Positions 1-13,900 of a stretch of 64,000 bases of DNA are shown here, piece by piece. This DNA comes from Asterias amurensis (taxonomy: Eukaryota > Echinodermata > Asteroidea > Forcipulatida > Asteriidae): positions 18,930,965 to 18,994,964 of the forward strand of contig NC_092656.1 of NCBI RefSeq assembly GCF_032118995.1, written 5' to 3'. Within the stretch, counting starts at the first letter, position 1, and each line of letters starts with the position of its first letter. The notes under the pieces were generated by a model, which saw nothing but the letters and a program-made list of their open reading frames with translations, had not been told where the DNA came from and searched no databases. The position numbers were made by a program, and so were the translations under genes.

Positions 1-175
1 TTGAGACCTCAGCTGAGGTCTCGAACTCAATTCAAATATTTCAGTTAGAAATTACTTCTCTCAAAAACTTTATAACTTCAGAGGGAGCAGTTTCTCACAA
101 TGTTTTATACTATCAACAGCTTTTTTATGCTAACAACTATTTTGAGTAATTACCAATAGTATCAAGTGCCTTTAA
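1..175 (-). mobile_element. TTAA-type MITE, partial copy cut by the window edge
   Basis: Reverse-orientation copy of the ~375 bp family. The internal hairpin (TTGAGACCTCAGCTGAGGTCTCGAA) opens the window, and the end matches the family terminus (TTGAGTAATTACCAATAGT, then GCC and TTAA at 172-175). Confidence 0.75.
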
Positions 176-864
176 GAAGCACATTCATCCCGACATCATT
201 CAACCAGCAAACAGTGGTCTTCTGGCCAGTTAAAACACACAAGGGCCAGTCAGAATGCCGTCCATCTAGTCCAGCTGGCTAGTTTAGTTTTGAAAAGCAT
301 CCCTAATTATAATATGAACATGGACGAGTGCAAAAAGGAGATCTTTGGAAATTCAAATTTTTTGACATCTTTTTTTACCTCTAGGCAAGGGCATCCTATT
401 AAAATGGCATCTTTAATTAGTACTATGTGATACGATCTGAGAAAATCCCCATACATCGTGCCATTGTTCATTTTGTGTTTCAAGTACACATGAAATTGTC
501 TTTAACACTGAAACCCAGAAGCAAACCACTTTCCTTACACTAGGGTGTGTACAGATGGGGTAGCTTACTAGCTCACTAACAGTGCTATCATTGAGGTCAA
601 AGGGAAAACTATCATTGGCTGAGAGTTGTGTGTGTAATGTACACACATGCTCATTTACATGGTTTAACCTTAACAATGGTGTCCCATGGCAGGGGTTTAC
701 GGAGGGAGTGGGGGAAGGGGGGGGGGAGTGTTGGTGTAGCTACAGTAACAGGAAGTTCCAAATCAATGTGTAAAAAGGTAGAATAAAACAAATTATTGAA
801 GGTTACAAAATATCAAGATTACTAAGACCTGATCAGACATCAGCATTATTGACAATTTAAACAA
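176..864. other. No gene seen; 3' flank of the GOLM-like gene
   Basis: Only short ORFs without domain or splice support. Contains a run of ten or more G around 717-727. Confidence 0.5.
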
Positions 865-870
865 TTTATT
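865..870 (-). terminator. AATAAA polyadenylation signal for the GOLM-like gene
   Basis: TTTATT on the plus strand is AATAAA on the coding strand, 275 bp past the stop codon. It is the first canonical signal found, implying a 3' UTR of roughly 300 bp. Confidence 0.5.
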
Positions 871-1144
871 TGCTCTGCCACCGTATAACAAAAAGCTCAA
901 GAGTGACCACAAAGAGAAAAGCTCCCCTATAGAAGTGCAGACAAAGTTCAGTGCGGTGAGAAAAAAACCCAGAAAGAGTTTCCAGTGAAATCAGAGACAG
1001 AAGCGTACCAAGGTCATCATACCAAGATGCAAGTTGACCAAACAGGTCAGAGAGAAGGAGGCAGGTGGACTGACAGACAGGATTGCAGCAGCTCACCAGA
1101 ACAAAAACACCACCAAGACAGCAAGAGTAGATCACTGGGTAGCA

Positions 1145-1965
1145 TTAGAAAACATCCAGCTTAGCGTCAAACATGCCCAAGGAAATAATTACCCCTTGAG
1201 GAGAATCCTGGTTCACAGGAAGATGCACTGCGTCTTTAGAGGCGTCTTGAAGACGCTCTTCCGCATTCTCATCTCGATGCTGATGACCTTCCTCAGAATC
1301 AGCCTGAGGTTGTGCCTCCTGTTGGTCAGGTTGCCCTGCGTCTACTCCTCGATACCTATGGTTAGAATCGTCGGCATCAACTTCAACTTCAGCTTGTTGG
1401 TTACCCATCAAGGCTTCCTGGCTTTGAGTTGGAACCTTACCATCATCATCCACCGTTTTTTCTGCATCTTTTTCTGACGACGCTTCATTGTTATGCTCTG
1501 CCTCTACTGGCGATATATTGGTGTCAATCATGTTTTCTTGAGAGGTCGACGGAGACTTCTCACCCTCAACAGCAACTGGCACTTGTGGTATCACTCGACC
1601 GATTCGATGCTCTTCATTAGCATCACTCAAAATCTCTGCTCTACCCTGCTCCTGGGCATCCTCCTTGAGGCTTTCAACGGCTTTGTTGCTCTCCTGAGAT
1701 AACTCCTCCTTTATTGCATCCAGTGTCTCCTCTAATTCTCCCAGACGGTGCAACTCAAGATCCTCCTGTTTCCTAGCTTCTTCACTGATGGTTTCGCTGT
1801 ATCTCAGTCCTAATTCAGTCTTCTCGGTTTCGCTGTTGTCCTCTTTCCTCAAGACATCAATCCCGGACTGTGATGTTGGCTTGCCTCGATGATGTGGACT
1901 CTTTAGCCCTATTGGATTCACTGCTTTGTCTTGAGGGGTTTTAATTGTTGCTATTGGCGTAACTG
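1145..1965 (-). CDS. GOLM1/2-like: GOLM-like exon 12 (terminal, acidic tail)
   Basis: Acceptor ACACTTTTAG with phase 1, starting AVTPIATIKTPQDKAVNPIG; a second in-phase AG lies 15 bases on (CCAATAG). The 273-residue tail is acidic and disordered, with charged helix-like sequence (EELEETLDAIKEELSQESNK), and ends GMFDAKLDVF before TAA. An ATG 46 bases upstream of the acceptor makes the open frame look like an independent gene with a hydrophobic start; I read that part as intron. Confidence 0.75.
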
Positions 1966-4900
1966 CTAAAAGTGTTAATAGCCAAGGAAGGAAATGTGCT
2001 TGTATTAGCATTTGTTAAAAGACTAGAAATTGAGTTAATGTCCTTTTAAAAAACAACAAACCAAAACAACAACCACAGCGAAAACAGACAAGTAGCAATC
2101 TCAATTTTTTAACTTTTAACTCAATCTTTTGTGGATTTTTGTGTGGATCTTTGAAAATAACAGCAAGTAACAAGCAAATAGTCATCTGAAACAACTAGTT
2201 TTTGACCAAAAACATTATGTAGAAAATGTTGTCTTTGTTATTCACGAATAGTTTGTCAAGTCAGAATTTCATCATCTTCCTTTAAAAACAAAAGTAAAAC
2301 GCAGGAACACAAAAAAGGTACAAAAATTGCATAAAAAAGCGAAACAAAGGTAGAATTTGAGTTAAAATCTGTTTTGTTATAGTGTAAAGCTTGGTTCATA
2401 CTTCCTGAAGAATGTGAATGTGGTACAAATTTTGATGTCACACATTCGCAAAGATAGCCATGTGACATCAAAATTCGCTTCATACTCGCATTCGCATGAA
2501 GTAAGGACCCGAATTTAGTCTAGCCATGCCAGCAATCTCAATGCAATAGAAACAAAAAAAACAAGTTAGGTCTTGAACTGTATTTCAAGAAGTAGTTTTT
2601 ACTACTGTACCTTGAGGGTCTTCTTCTCTGCCCTCTGCCAGCCTTTGCTCCTCTATTTCTAGTCTCTTTGCCTCCAACTCTTTCTCTTCCATAGCTTTGT
2701 TCTCATCTTCTACTTCTCCTGCCGAGACAAAAGCCATAACGGGCGATAATAATTATAACAATACTAGTAATACAGGGTTCGAAATTAGCGGTCGCCCGAT
2801 CGCCAAATGCGAGTGAAAATAGCGGCGGGCGACTGAAAACCATTTCTCACTAGCCCGCCGGGCGAGTCAAATAATTATTCCTTTTCACATATAAATGAGG
2901 GTTCAGTGGCAAAATCCCACAGAAGACTTCTACTGAAGCTTTTAAATTACTAAGTTTGATAATTCTAGATACTTGCTAGATTTAATTTTGTCGTGATCAG
3001 GACCGGAATTGCTGTCGTTCGTTTCAGAAAACACGTACAATCAATTGAAAACACGATGCACAAACCACATGGTGCCGAGTATCCTCACAGTACACGGTCG
3101 CCCACTGGTGGTACATCCATGCAGTATGCACAGCACATACACAACGCACACAGTCGTCCAAAGTCCATTCTGACCAAATCTCTGCACGCTGTGATTGGCC
3201 GTTGATGGCTGTTAATAATTCCATATTCATTATGTTCTTGACTAGACTTCAATGCAGTACATGTTCACGAACGGAGTAAAGAATTGCCGAACGTTGTGCA
3301 TAATGACTGCAGACTGTGCACAATGTACAGCCTTGGACAACCAATAACATGGACAACTTTTGCCAACAGAGGGCGTTGCGGGGCAAAGTTCATTGAATTA
3401 TTTCTCGATGTGCGTTGTTGACTGATCGTTGATTCATGAAGATTTTGTTGCAAACGGAGTTCAAAACATGTTCAAATCAACCGACCCCCTAACCACGAAG
3501 TCATTAAAGTTGTTGTTGATGGAAAAGGGATAGTTTAAGGTAAAAATTCAGATATAAAATCCTATAAAAAAAAAGCAATTTTAAGGGTTTCACTTTCGTG
3601 GTTTTTTTTCTTTTTTTTTTTTTTCTTTCTTTCTTTTTGAAAATTTTGTGTATAATTACATGTGGGCTAGTGAAAAAACCTGCGGGCGATCATGAATTTT
3701 GGTTGACTCGCCCGGCGGGCGATTGAAAAAAAAGGTTAAGGGAAACCCCTGTAATATATGTAGCGGATTTTAAAATAATACAGTTTAGGGTAAGAGCCTT
3801 GGAATTTGTCGCAGTAGGAGCCAACGGGTTCAAAGTATTGGGCCGAATTCTTAAAAAACAGCAATCCTAACCTAACCTAGTCAGTCTACTTCAGTCTGAC
3901 CTTAATGATGCACGAAAGGGAACACTGGGATCGGGAAAGAAACTGAATGAACTAAGGATGCTCGTTGAGGACAAGAAGCCTTTGATAAAAAGTGAAGAAG
4001 GACTTAATTTGTTTCTACTAATACAGAAGCAGAACGCAGTATATATACAAACGGTTTGGTTATATGGTACCTTTATTCACATCGCGCCGAGCGCTAAGAA
4101 TACTCTTTCCGAAAAACCAACCATATTGTGGTGATTGCAGTGAGGTTCGGCAGAATTTCATAGCTCTGCTTACTGTAAGCGAAAAATTGGCATTTACACT
4201 TTCATAGCTCTGCTTACTGTAAGCGAAAAATTGGCATTTACACTTGCAGGAAATCCGCACTTAAATTCATGTGTTTATGAATTTGATCTTAAAGGCAGTG
4301 GACACTATTGGTAATTACTCAAAATAATTATCATCATAAAACCTTAATTGGTGACAAATAATGGAGAGAGGTTGATGGTATAAAACCTTGTGAAAAACGG
4401 CTCCCTCTGAAGTGACATAGTTTTTGACAAAGAAGTAATTTTCCACGAATTTGATTTCGAGACCTCAAGTTTAGAATTTGAGGTCTCGAAATCAATCATC
4501 TAAACGCACACAACTTCGTGTGACAAGGGTGTTTTTTTCTTTCATTATTATCTCGCAACTTCGACAAAGTTTTTTTTTAGGGGGGGGGGGTAAAAAACCG
4601 TATTTCCTAGATTATCCCTTTACGGCATAACTGACCTTGGTCATCTCGATATGCAGGGCCCCCGTCCTCTTCGCCACCTTCCTCCCTTGCATTATTCTCC
4701 TCTTGAAGTAGCGTCTCATCTTTCCCTTCTCCTTCTACCTCCACCGGTTGGTTGACCTCATTTGCTTCCCTCTCTGGAAGACCAGGGTCTTGTTGTCCTG
4801 AAGAAGAAAAAACGAACAACGAGTAAAAACAAGGTCATGTATCTTTGCAAGTCTATTCTGTACGAGTACAGTCGAGTTCAAACTTCCTACAAATGTGAAT

Positions 4901-7900
4901 GGGAAGCGAAGTACATGGCTGTTTTCGCAGGAGGTGAACACAGTTCAACTGTTGCAAATTTTTTGTTGCGAGTTTGTGACGTCAAATTTGTATTGTATCA
5001 CGTTCGCAAGAAGTATGAACCTGTGGTACATTAAAATTTCATGGCTTCTGACTAGCACCCATACACAAAGATATTGACCTTAAAATAGAGAGATGGCCAA
5101 CATATTGGGCAAGACAGAGACCCCAGCCGACTGGCACTTAAACCTTGAGGTGGCAGGTTTACTTCCCATAGAAGTCAGGGGGTTTTTCACCCCCAAAATG
5201 CAGGAATCTTTCAACAACAACGTTCTTGTCTGAAGTGATAGAATTCATAAAATTGCCTTGTACAATACCACAAATAGCTCAATTAGTAAGCTTTGGCGAT
5301 ATCGATTTATTTTATTCACGATATATCGCCGACAATATATCGCGATATTCGATATAATCGCGATCCAAATTAATATCGCGATATTCGATAATATTGTGAT
5401 ATCGCCCAAGCTTATCAGTTAGAAGAGCACCGACATGTTGATTCGAAGGTCATAGGTTTAAATCCCATTCTTAGTCAAAAATGTCAAATTTCAGTCAGTT
5501 TCCCATGTGGTTTTTAACATAATTAGTATGTAAGGCCAGGTCCATACCTTGTTCCACAACCTTATTGTCTCCAACCTCCAGAGGCACCCTGCAGCAAAGA
5601 AATAAAAAACACACAAGAAAATAATTTGGGGGTGTCCAAATATTTGCTCTGCCATTTGCAGAGTGTGGGTTCGAGTCCTGGTCTTGATACTTCAGCAAGA
5701 CACTTAAATATTATTGGTGGGTTCTTGGGATGGGACGTACAGTATATCAATAGGTCCCATGCGCTGATGAATGTACTGTATCACCTAATGTACAAGCTCC
5801 TACAAGGTGTAACATAAATGGGTCTCATAATTCAAAAACGTAAAAAAAAACGTCTGGAAGTAAATAATTATAAGAAGCTCTTAAAAGCACTATTTAAAAA
5901 CTAGTTTTTATGATTGGCAGCATATTGCACCACATCACCTTGTAAAACATTACATGGTGCTATGTAAAAGGAGTAAGTCTCATTATTCAAACGTGGTCCC
6001 ACATCCAAGCAGGAAAATATTGTTTGTTAAAGCGCCTTGAGCGTCACTGAGTGACGGATATGCGTGCTATATAAGAAGCCACTATTATTATTCTTATTAA
6101 AGGCAGTGGAAACTATTGGTACTTACTCAAAATAATTATTACCATAAAACCTTTCTTGGTGACGAGTAATGGGGAGAGGTTGATGGTATAAACCATTGTG
6201 AGAAACGGCTCCCTCTGAAGTGACGTAGTTTTCGAGAAAGAAGTAATTTTCCATGAATTTGATTTCGAGACCTTACATTTAGAATTTGAGGTCTCGAAAT
6301 CAACTATCTAAATGCACACAACTTCGTGTGACAAGGGTGTTTTTTCTTTCATTATTATCTCGCAACTTCAACAACCAATTGAGCTCAAATTTTCACAGGT
6401 TTGTTATTTTATGCATATGTTGAGATACAGCAAGTGAGAAGACTGGTCTTTGACAATTACCAATAGTGTCCACTGTCTTTAATAATATTATAGACTCGTT
6501 TCCAAGTGGTTTGTACATGTACTCACCCTCTCTCATTGTCATTTTGCTGCGGGATGACAGCCTCACCCTGGTTCATCTGCTGGGCCTGTTGCTGCTGCTG
6601 CAGCTGTTGCTGTTGCTGTTGTAACAGCATCTGCTGCTCCAACTTCTGCTTCATCTGCTGTATATACTGCTGATTGGCAGCACCATATTCAACCTGTTGC
6701 TGTTGCTGCTGTTGCTGCACATCGATGGGCTGCTGCTGCTGCTGTTGCAGATCGTTGGGCTGCTGCACATACTGTTGCTGCTGGTCCACAGGTACATACT
6801 GTTGGTTGCCGTTACCCTAATTTTTGAGTAACAGAAATGGAGATATTTAAAGACTAAGCCAATTTTGCAAAACCTCGGATTTTTGTGCGTTGCTTCCATT
6901 AATATCTAACCTCTAAAACACAAAGCTTGGTTTTAGCGATACCACAAGACAAAAAAGGCAGGTATGAATAAATGGTGACAAGTGTGCAAGGCAAAAAAAC
7001 ACAATTGTGTTGTGCTGACAGAAGCATGCTTAAAGGGCAAGTACACGTTTGGTAATTACCAAAACAAATATACACTTAAAAAATGACTTGGTAACAAGCA
7101 TTGGAGAGCTGTTGATAGTACAAAACATTGTGGGAAACGACTCCCTCTGAAGTAACATAGTTTTGAGCACGAGTCTTTAATTCCTATCTGACAGCACACA
7201 AATTCGTCCAACAAGGGTGTTTTTTATTTCATCATTTTCTCGCAACTTTGATGACCGATTGAGCCCAAACTTCCACAGGCTTTTTATTTTATGCTTATAA
7301 TGGGATACACCAAGTTAGAACACTGGTCTTTGACAATTACCAAACGTGTACAGTGCCTTTTAACACTTCACGGCGGCAATAGAGCCTATAATCTCAAGCT
7401 AACAATAGTGTAAAGCATGGTTCACACTTCCTGCAAAAGGACAATTGATCTGTAAGCTTGGGCGATATCACGATATTATCGAATATCGCGATATTAATTT
7501 GGAAACGATTTTGATATCGGTTCGATTTGGTTTTAATCGAAATATCGATATATTGCGATATATCGCGATATATCGCGATATCGTTTTAGTATCGCAATAT
7601 AGTGATGTATTTTCCTAGCTGAGACATCTTGCACCCCGTAGGTTTGTAGTAAAACCAGAAGAATAGGTCATTATAACACCTCTCTTATGCTATGATTGTC
7701 TCTTCTACAACTTTCACTGGGAGTTTGAAGACTGATGATGTCAAATTTAATTAATCGCGATTATATCGAATATCGCGATATATTATCGGCGATATATCGT
7801 GAATAAAATACTTTGATATCGTCCAAGCTTATTGATCTGTTCTTTTTTTATACAGAGAATGTTCAGTTCATTCCCGAGTTTTTTTATGATTTTCAACCAA

Positions 7901-10900
7901 AAATGTTATTGAATTTGAATTTTTATATAGAGCAAAAAGTCCTCTTTAGAATGTATGGACCCATTTGGTTTGGATGCCTGATAACTTCATTGAAGTCAGT
8001 AGACAGGAAGTTCATGTTTCAAATTTTTTTCGTGAAAAAGTAACAATAAAACTACATTTAACACCATTTAACAAATTTTTTTTTTTAAATCTTGCTTAAA
8101 TTTGGTCAGTATGCATGGTATGTAGGTTGTTTAACCATTGTCTCTGTTAGTTCACTCTATCCTCCTATCCTCACCACAACCAACTTTAGTCGACCAAGCT
8201 AACACGCAAAAAGCACTCAAGCCTGAGCGCAAAGGCCATTTGTATCAACTCTGTAGTTTTGTCCATGTTCACCCTGCATACCCAAGCTTACCGTCATTGG
8301 GAAAAGAAAGATTACATCTGCCCAATGACGGTAAACAAAATTAGGCTGCTATTTTGCGATCTCTTCAATTTGAAGTTGAAAGATCCAAAATGCTAAACAA
8401 AGAGCGCCACATGGTTGTGTACAAAAGTGTATGAGGTTAGACTAATGAAAAAAAGACAACAAACTTTGACATTTATCGACCAATCTCAATGATTTTGCTA
8501 ACATATGAAAGGGAACTTAATAAGTAAGAACTTTTGTATGCTTATTTTGCTGTAAATCAGTATCTTCAAGGAGACAATGGAGTTTGTAAAAATGGCCTTT
8601 GAGCAAACAGCTTTATTGTTTCAGAAGTGGTCAAACAATGCGGTCACCAGCATTTTTAACAATTCAACAACAAAGAGGTTAATGTGCTTTTAAACTTGTT
8701 TCAAAATCGTCTCTGTTAGTTTACCAACTTTAATATTCCTTGTGCGGACACAGGCAAATTTACTTTGGTCTCGGTTAAATATTAATTTACTGCGAATGCA
8801 GCTTTCTGCATTTAACACGGAGGCCCTTTCACACTAGTCTATTCCCCGGGGTTGTCTCCGGACTTTACAGACCATAATCGCTTTACCCCTGGTCTTCCCC
8901 TAGTTTGCCCTGACAAATGGCGAAGCCCTGGGAATAGCGACCCCTGCTCCGGAGTAGGGATAAGCAGTAAAAACCCTTGGGTATTCTTGACACGCGCAAC
9001 TGGAACCCTGTGCAGTAGGGACCAGTGTGAAAGTGTGCCGGGGTAACCATGAGGTAAAGTCCAGGGGCCTCCACGGGGACAAGAGACACGGTGTGAAAAG
9101 GGCTATAGAAATACCTGCTAAACAAGAAACAGCCATAACAAATTAATGTGGTAAGAAGCAGCATTGTACAACTGGATCTAGTTGAGTAAACATAACCCGT
9201 CACCCAAATAGACAAGCATTCAATAGTTTTATAGGCAAATAAGTTTCAAAAAGTATTTTATCTTGTTATTCTGGTTTTGCAACAGCAGGTGCACAACATT
9301 GGTAAATGTCAAAGACCGGTATCCACAATTAATGTCAACAAACATATACATGAAATAAGGAACCTGTTAAATTTTAAGATCAATCTGTGATTGAAGTCAC
9401 AAGAAACTAGCGATAAAATAACCATAAATATTTTCACAGTTCTCAAACATCAATATTTTGGACTTGCAAGATCAAAACTGATTGTTTTACTCATTCCTCA
9501 AAAACTGCACTATTTCAGGCAAAAATATTTCAAGGGAAGTTTTCCCACCATGTATGACTATGCCTGAAGTTTGGCCTATGAAAAAAAGTTGGATCATTTT
9601 ATTGTGACTGTACCAGAGCTGACCAACATGAACGCATAATGTAGACATTTTATCACAATTTTTCAGATTTTTTATCAGTGAAAAAAAAAATAAAAAAATC
9701 GGAAATCAAATCAAGTAGGAAAAACTCTATACCACGGATCGTGTAAGTTACATGTATTATAACTCTTAAATGTTTATACCTTCACTCTTACCAATGTTAC
9801 CAATGTTGTGCAAACTTTTAAAGCAGGAAGAAGAAAAACAATCTGTTGATGATCACAATGTATCACAGTACAAAAGCTGTGAGAAGATCAAAGGAAAGCA
9901 GAGGTACCTGGTTCTAACTCGATGGCATTGCTTACCATACACAGAGCTGTCATCATTTACAGCTTGCTATCAGGGAGATTTTGTACAGATAAGCAAAGAT
10001 TTGGGCTTATACGCTATGTGAAAACTAACCAGGGCCCAATTTCATAGAGCTGCTTAGCACAACAATTTGCTTAGCATGACATTTCTTCCTCAATAAAAAC
10101 AGGATTATCAACCAAATTTCCATATGTTGCACATTGCTTGTTACAGGTATTCAGCTGTTGTTTGCTTTTATCCTGAAAATAATGTGGAAATTTGGTTGGT
10201 AATCCAGTTTTTATCTAGGCAAAAATTTCATCTACGCAAATTTTTGTGCTTAGCAGCTCTATGAAATTGGGCCAAGTTTCAATAGCAACATGTACACAGC
10301 ATGTGTAGAGATTGAGTTCTTATCCAGTAAGCTTAGATTGGTGATCATGAGCATACGTAGAATATATCAGTGGGTAAGCAATGCCAACTAAAAGAACCCC
10401 AAATACCTCTAACTATGCAAGAAGCAAAATGAAGCAACCCGTTAAAAAACTGCGTGAAGTGCAAACTAACAAGGACCAAATGAGAAAGTGAAATGCGATG
10501 ATTAGTTTCTCTGTAATCTTGGAGTAGTGTATGTTTAACTTGCCACTTTTCCCTTAGTTTCCTGCTGGAGATGATGTCCTGATTTAACGTCTTGGTGTGA
10601 CTCACGGCCATCCCCTACTTTTTCAGTTTGGAGCTTGTGTTCATCTTGCAATTGCTCTTTGAGCTGAGTCTCATCTTGCTGGCGTCCTCCATCTTGCTGT
10701 TGATGCTGAACATCCTGCTCTTGCGGTACTCTTTGCTCACCTCCATCTTTCTGCTCTTCTGTCGTCTTTTGCTGTTGCACAACTTTCTCTGTCGTCTGTT
10801 TATTTTCATGTTGCTCAGTTGTGCTCTCTTGTTGCTGAGTTGTGCTCTCTTGTATTTTGCCTTCCACATCTTGTCGTGGCTTGTCATCATTTTGTTGCTG

Positions 10901-13900
10901 TTCATCCTTTTGAAGCTTCTGCTCTCCATCAATCTGCTGCTGTTGGTTGCTGTCCTGCTTGTCCTTAACCAATCCCTCAAAGTCTTCTTTTTTCTGGGCA
11001 TTTTGATCTTCATTGGCTTTTTCTTGCTGGGGCTCTTCACTGCCGTGCTGTTCTTTATCATGTTCTTTATCTGTCCCTGGCTGCTGCTGCTGCCGCTGCT
11101 GCAGCTCTTCTTGTTGTTGCTTCTGCTGCTCTTCTTGTTGCAGCTGTTGCAGCTTCTCTTGTTGCTGTTGCTTCTGCTGCTCCAGTTGCTGCAGCTGTTC
11201 GTGTTGCTGTTGCTTCTGCTCTTGTTGCTGTGGCTGCTGTTGCTTCTGCTCTTGTTGTTGCAGCTGTTGCAGTTTCTCTTGTTGCTGTTGCTTCTGCTGC
11301 TCCAGTTGCTGCAGCTGTTCGTGTTGCTGTTGCTTCTGCTCTTGTTGCTGTGGCTGCTGTTGCTTCTGCTCTTGTTGCTGTGGCTGCTGTTGCTTCTGCC
11401 CTTGTTGTTGTTGCTTCTGCTGCTCTTCTTGTTGCAGCTGTTGCAGCTTCTCTTGTTGTTGCTTCTGCTGCTCCAGTTGCTGCAGCTGTTCTTGTTGTTG
11501 TTGCTTCTGCTCTTGTTGCTGTTGCAGCTGCTGCTCTTGTTGTTGTTGCTGCTGTTGTGATTGTCCTCCCTGTAACTGCTCATTGTGAGATTGGCTTTTT
11601 GGTTCAATCTCATGTTGACTTCCAGGGCTCTAAAATTAATTCATTTCATAACAAACAATAAGCATGGCAGATGACCTCACACAATTCCAATCCTTAAGAA
11701 GGAGATCAAGGAAAATTGGTTGCAACTACTATGCACATGATATATTTTCTCTTTTGGCGAAGCTTTACAGAAAGCAGTGATATTGAATGAAATGATCAGG
11801 GCTGCCATAGAGAGTACATTAAGCAGATATAACCTCACATTACCAATAGCTGGCCAGCAATCTCCGATGAACAACAACTCAATGTAATGGGTAAATATAT
11901 TGAGACACAAGCAAGCCTTGTAAGGACAATCTGATAGAAGTGCCCTTTGCAAAATGAAAATGGCCTTGCCCTTTCAAAGATCCAAGATGGGATAAGGAAC
12001 CCAAAACACCTGACACTCCTGGCAGATGCTCTACTAATTGAGCTATGAGGCACAGCAGTATTATCCCTCAGGTTTTCCTTCTCTGTGCTGCATTGATGCG
12101 CAACTGAGCAAAGTAAGATGAAAATTCTAAGCCTGATAAGCTAAGCTGCTTTAGATCTTAAGCATGAATGTCATCACACCGCCATCTAGCGAGAAAAAAT
12201 GATGAATGCACAGCGCACAGGATGGGCCAATGCGTAACCTTCTTTTGACATCCAGCCAAGAGCCCTGCTTTAGCGACATCAAGTGCAACAAGTCCTCCCC
12301 ACATTGTTGCGTTGTTTTGATTACTTCCAATCCTTTACTGACTCAACATTGTTGAGAAACTCTGATGTTGATCTAGAGATGTCGGACTGTACTCAACAAT
12401 TAGGGACTGCAACCTTGCTCCTGGACATCAGTTTGGATTCAAGTTAAGCAATGTGGCTGGCGAGTGAAAAGCTGATCATCTTGCACCAGCTGCCAACTTG
12501 GTGCTCGATAAATCTTGTGATTTTTGTAGTTTGTCAAAGTACGTTGAAGTACAAGATTTACTGGATGCTTTTGATGGATGCTTTTGATGCTGATTAATGT
12601 TCTGAAATTTTGATTTTCATCGCTTTCCCTTCATGTAGATCAAATTATGTTGAGAATGATAAAGTTATAATTGAATATCATGATACAACAAAGGTGTGGA
12701 ATTGTAAAAAGTTTTTGCATTTATTTTACTTTTTGACTAAAAAGTGTTGATGTTTTTGACCGAAAAGGTATTATGAATGGGAATCAAAGTGTGTTGAATC
12801 AGTTTTCAACTAGTGGTTTAAACCCGCCGAGGTCTGGTTCTTGATAATTTACCTCGACTTCGTCTCGGTAAAATTATCAAGAACCAGGCCTCGTTGGGAT
12901 AAAACCACTAGTTGAAAACCTCTTCACCACACATTGATTCCCTTACTAAACAAAGTAAAGACAACAAACATTCTCAAAAGTGCACCAGGGTTTTATACGT
13001 CTAAAAATATTTAGACGTATACAAATAAAATGATTAACCAGTGATCTGTTTTCTGATTTGTAAAGGTTGTGCGATACAACATCCTCGTAGACTGGCTTAA
13101 AACAAAAAACTACCAAATAAAAAATTGCAATTTGCACTTACACTTGTGAAACTGAATTGAGAATGGAGTGGAGGTGTTGGATGTTTACATGACATCAACG
13201 TTGTGTGGTGATTTATAAAAGAAACAATATTAGTTTGTGATTTGTTTGTTTTTTAAAGTAGAGATGTTGTGGCTAAAATGATGTTGATGTGTGTGGGTGT
13301 GGTTGCATGACATGACAACTTCAGCTTCGGAATATTTGAACTTGCCACTTCAGATGTGTCCTGCCGCTGTTCTGCGAGTTCTTGTTGCTGCTGCTGCTGT
13401 TGTTGCTGCTGCAGCTGTTGTTGTTGTTGATATTCCAGTGGAAACTCTTGATTTCCGTTCAGCTGTTGGTGTTGCTGAGCTTGCCCTTGCTCTTGCTGCC
13501 GATACTGTTGCTGCAATTGTTGGGTGCCTTGATAACCACCCTGTACATAGCGGTCATTTTGTCTTATGACCTGCTGGAGTTGCCGTTCTCTTTCTTGATT
13601 CACAACTTGATTTTGTTGGTCATCTTGATTTATACCTAATTGATACTGCTGGAAATGCCATGATTTTATTAACCATAGAGAATGCAAAAACAAAATTATC
13701 TTTACCCTGTGAGGAATTTCAGCAGTTACACATGTTACATCAAAAAAATAATTTAAAACGTCCTATAACATTTAACCGAGCCAAGTCTCTAATTAAAGGC
13801 ATATTACAGGATTGGTTTGAATAAAGAATTATAATTTAAGTCTGAAAGCTTACTGAGTATGAAGTTATTACCAGAAACATTTTTTTCTGTGAAATAATTA

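Noticed and set aside
10615..11613. 332-codon minus ORF rich in Ser, Asn and Lys
   Set aside because: Out-of-frame reading of the same Q-rich exon; it does not match the splice phase of neighbouring exons.
10628..11661. Long plus-strand ORFs (310, 191 and 143 codons; Leu-, Cys- and Ala/Val-rich)
   Set aside because: They are antisense readings of the CAG/CAA glutamine tract of the GOLM-like gene, with extreme one-residue composition.
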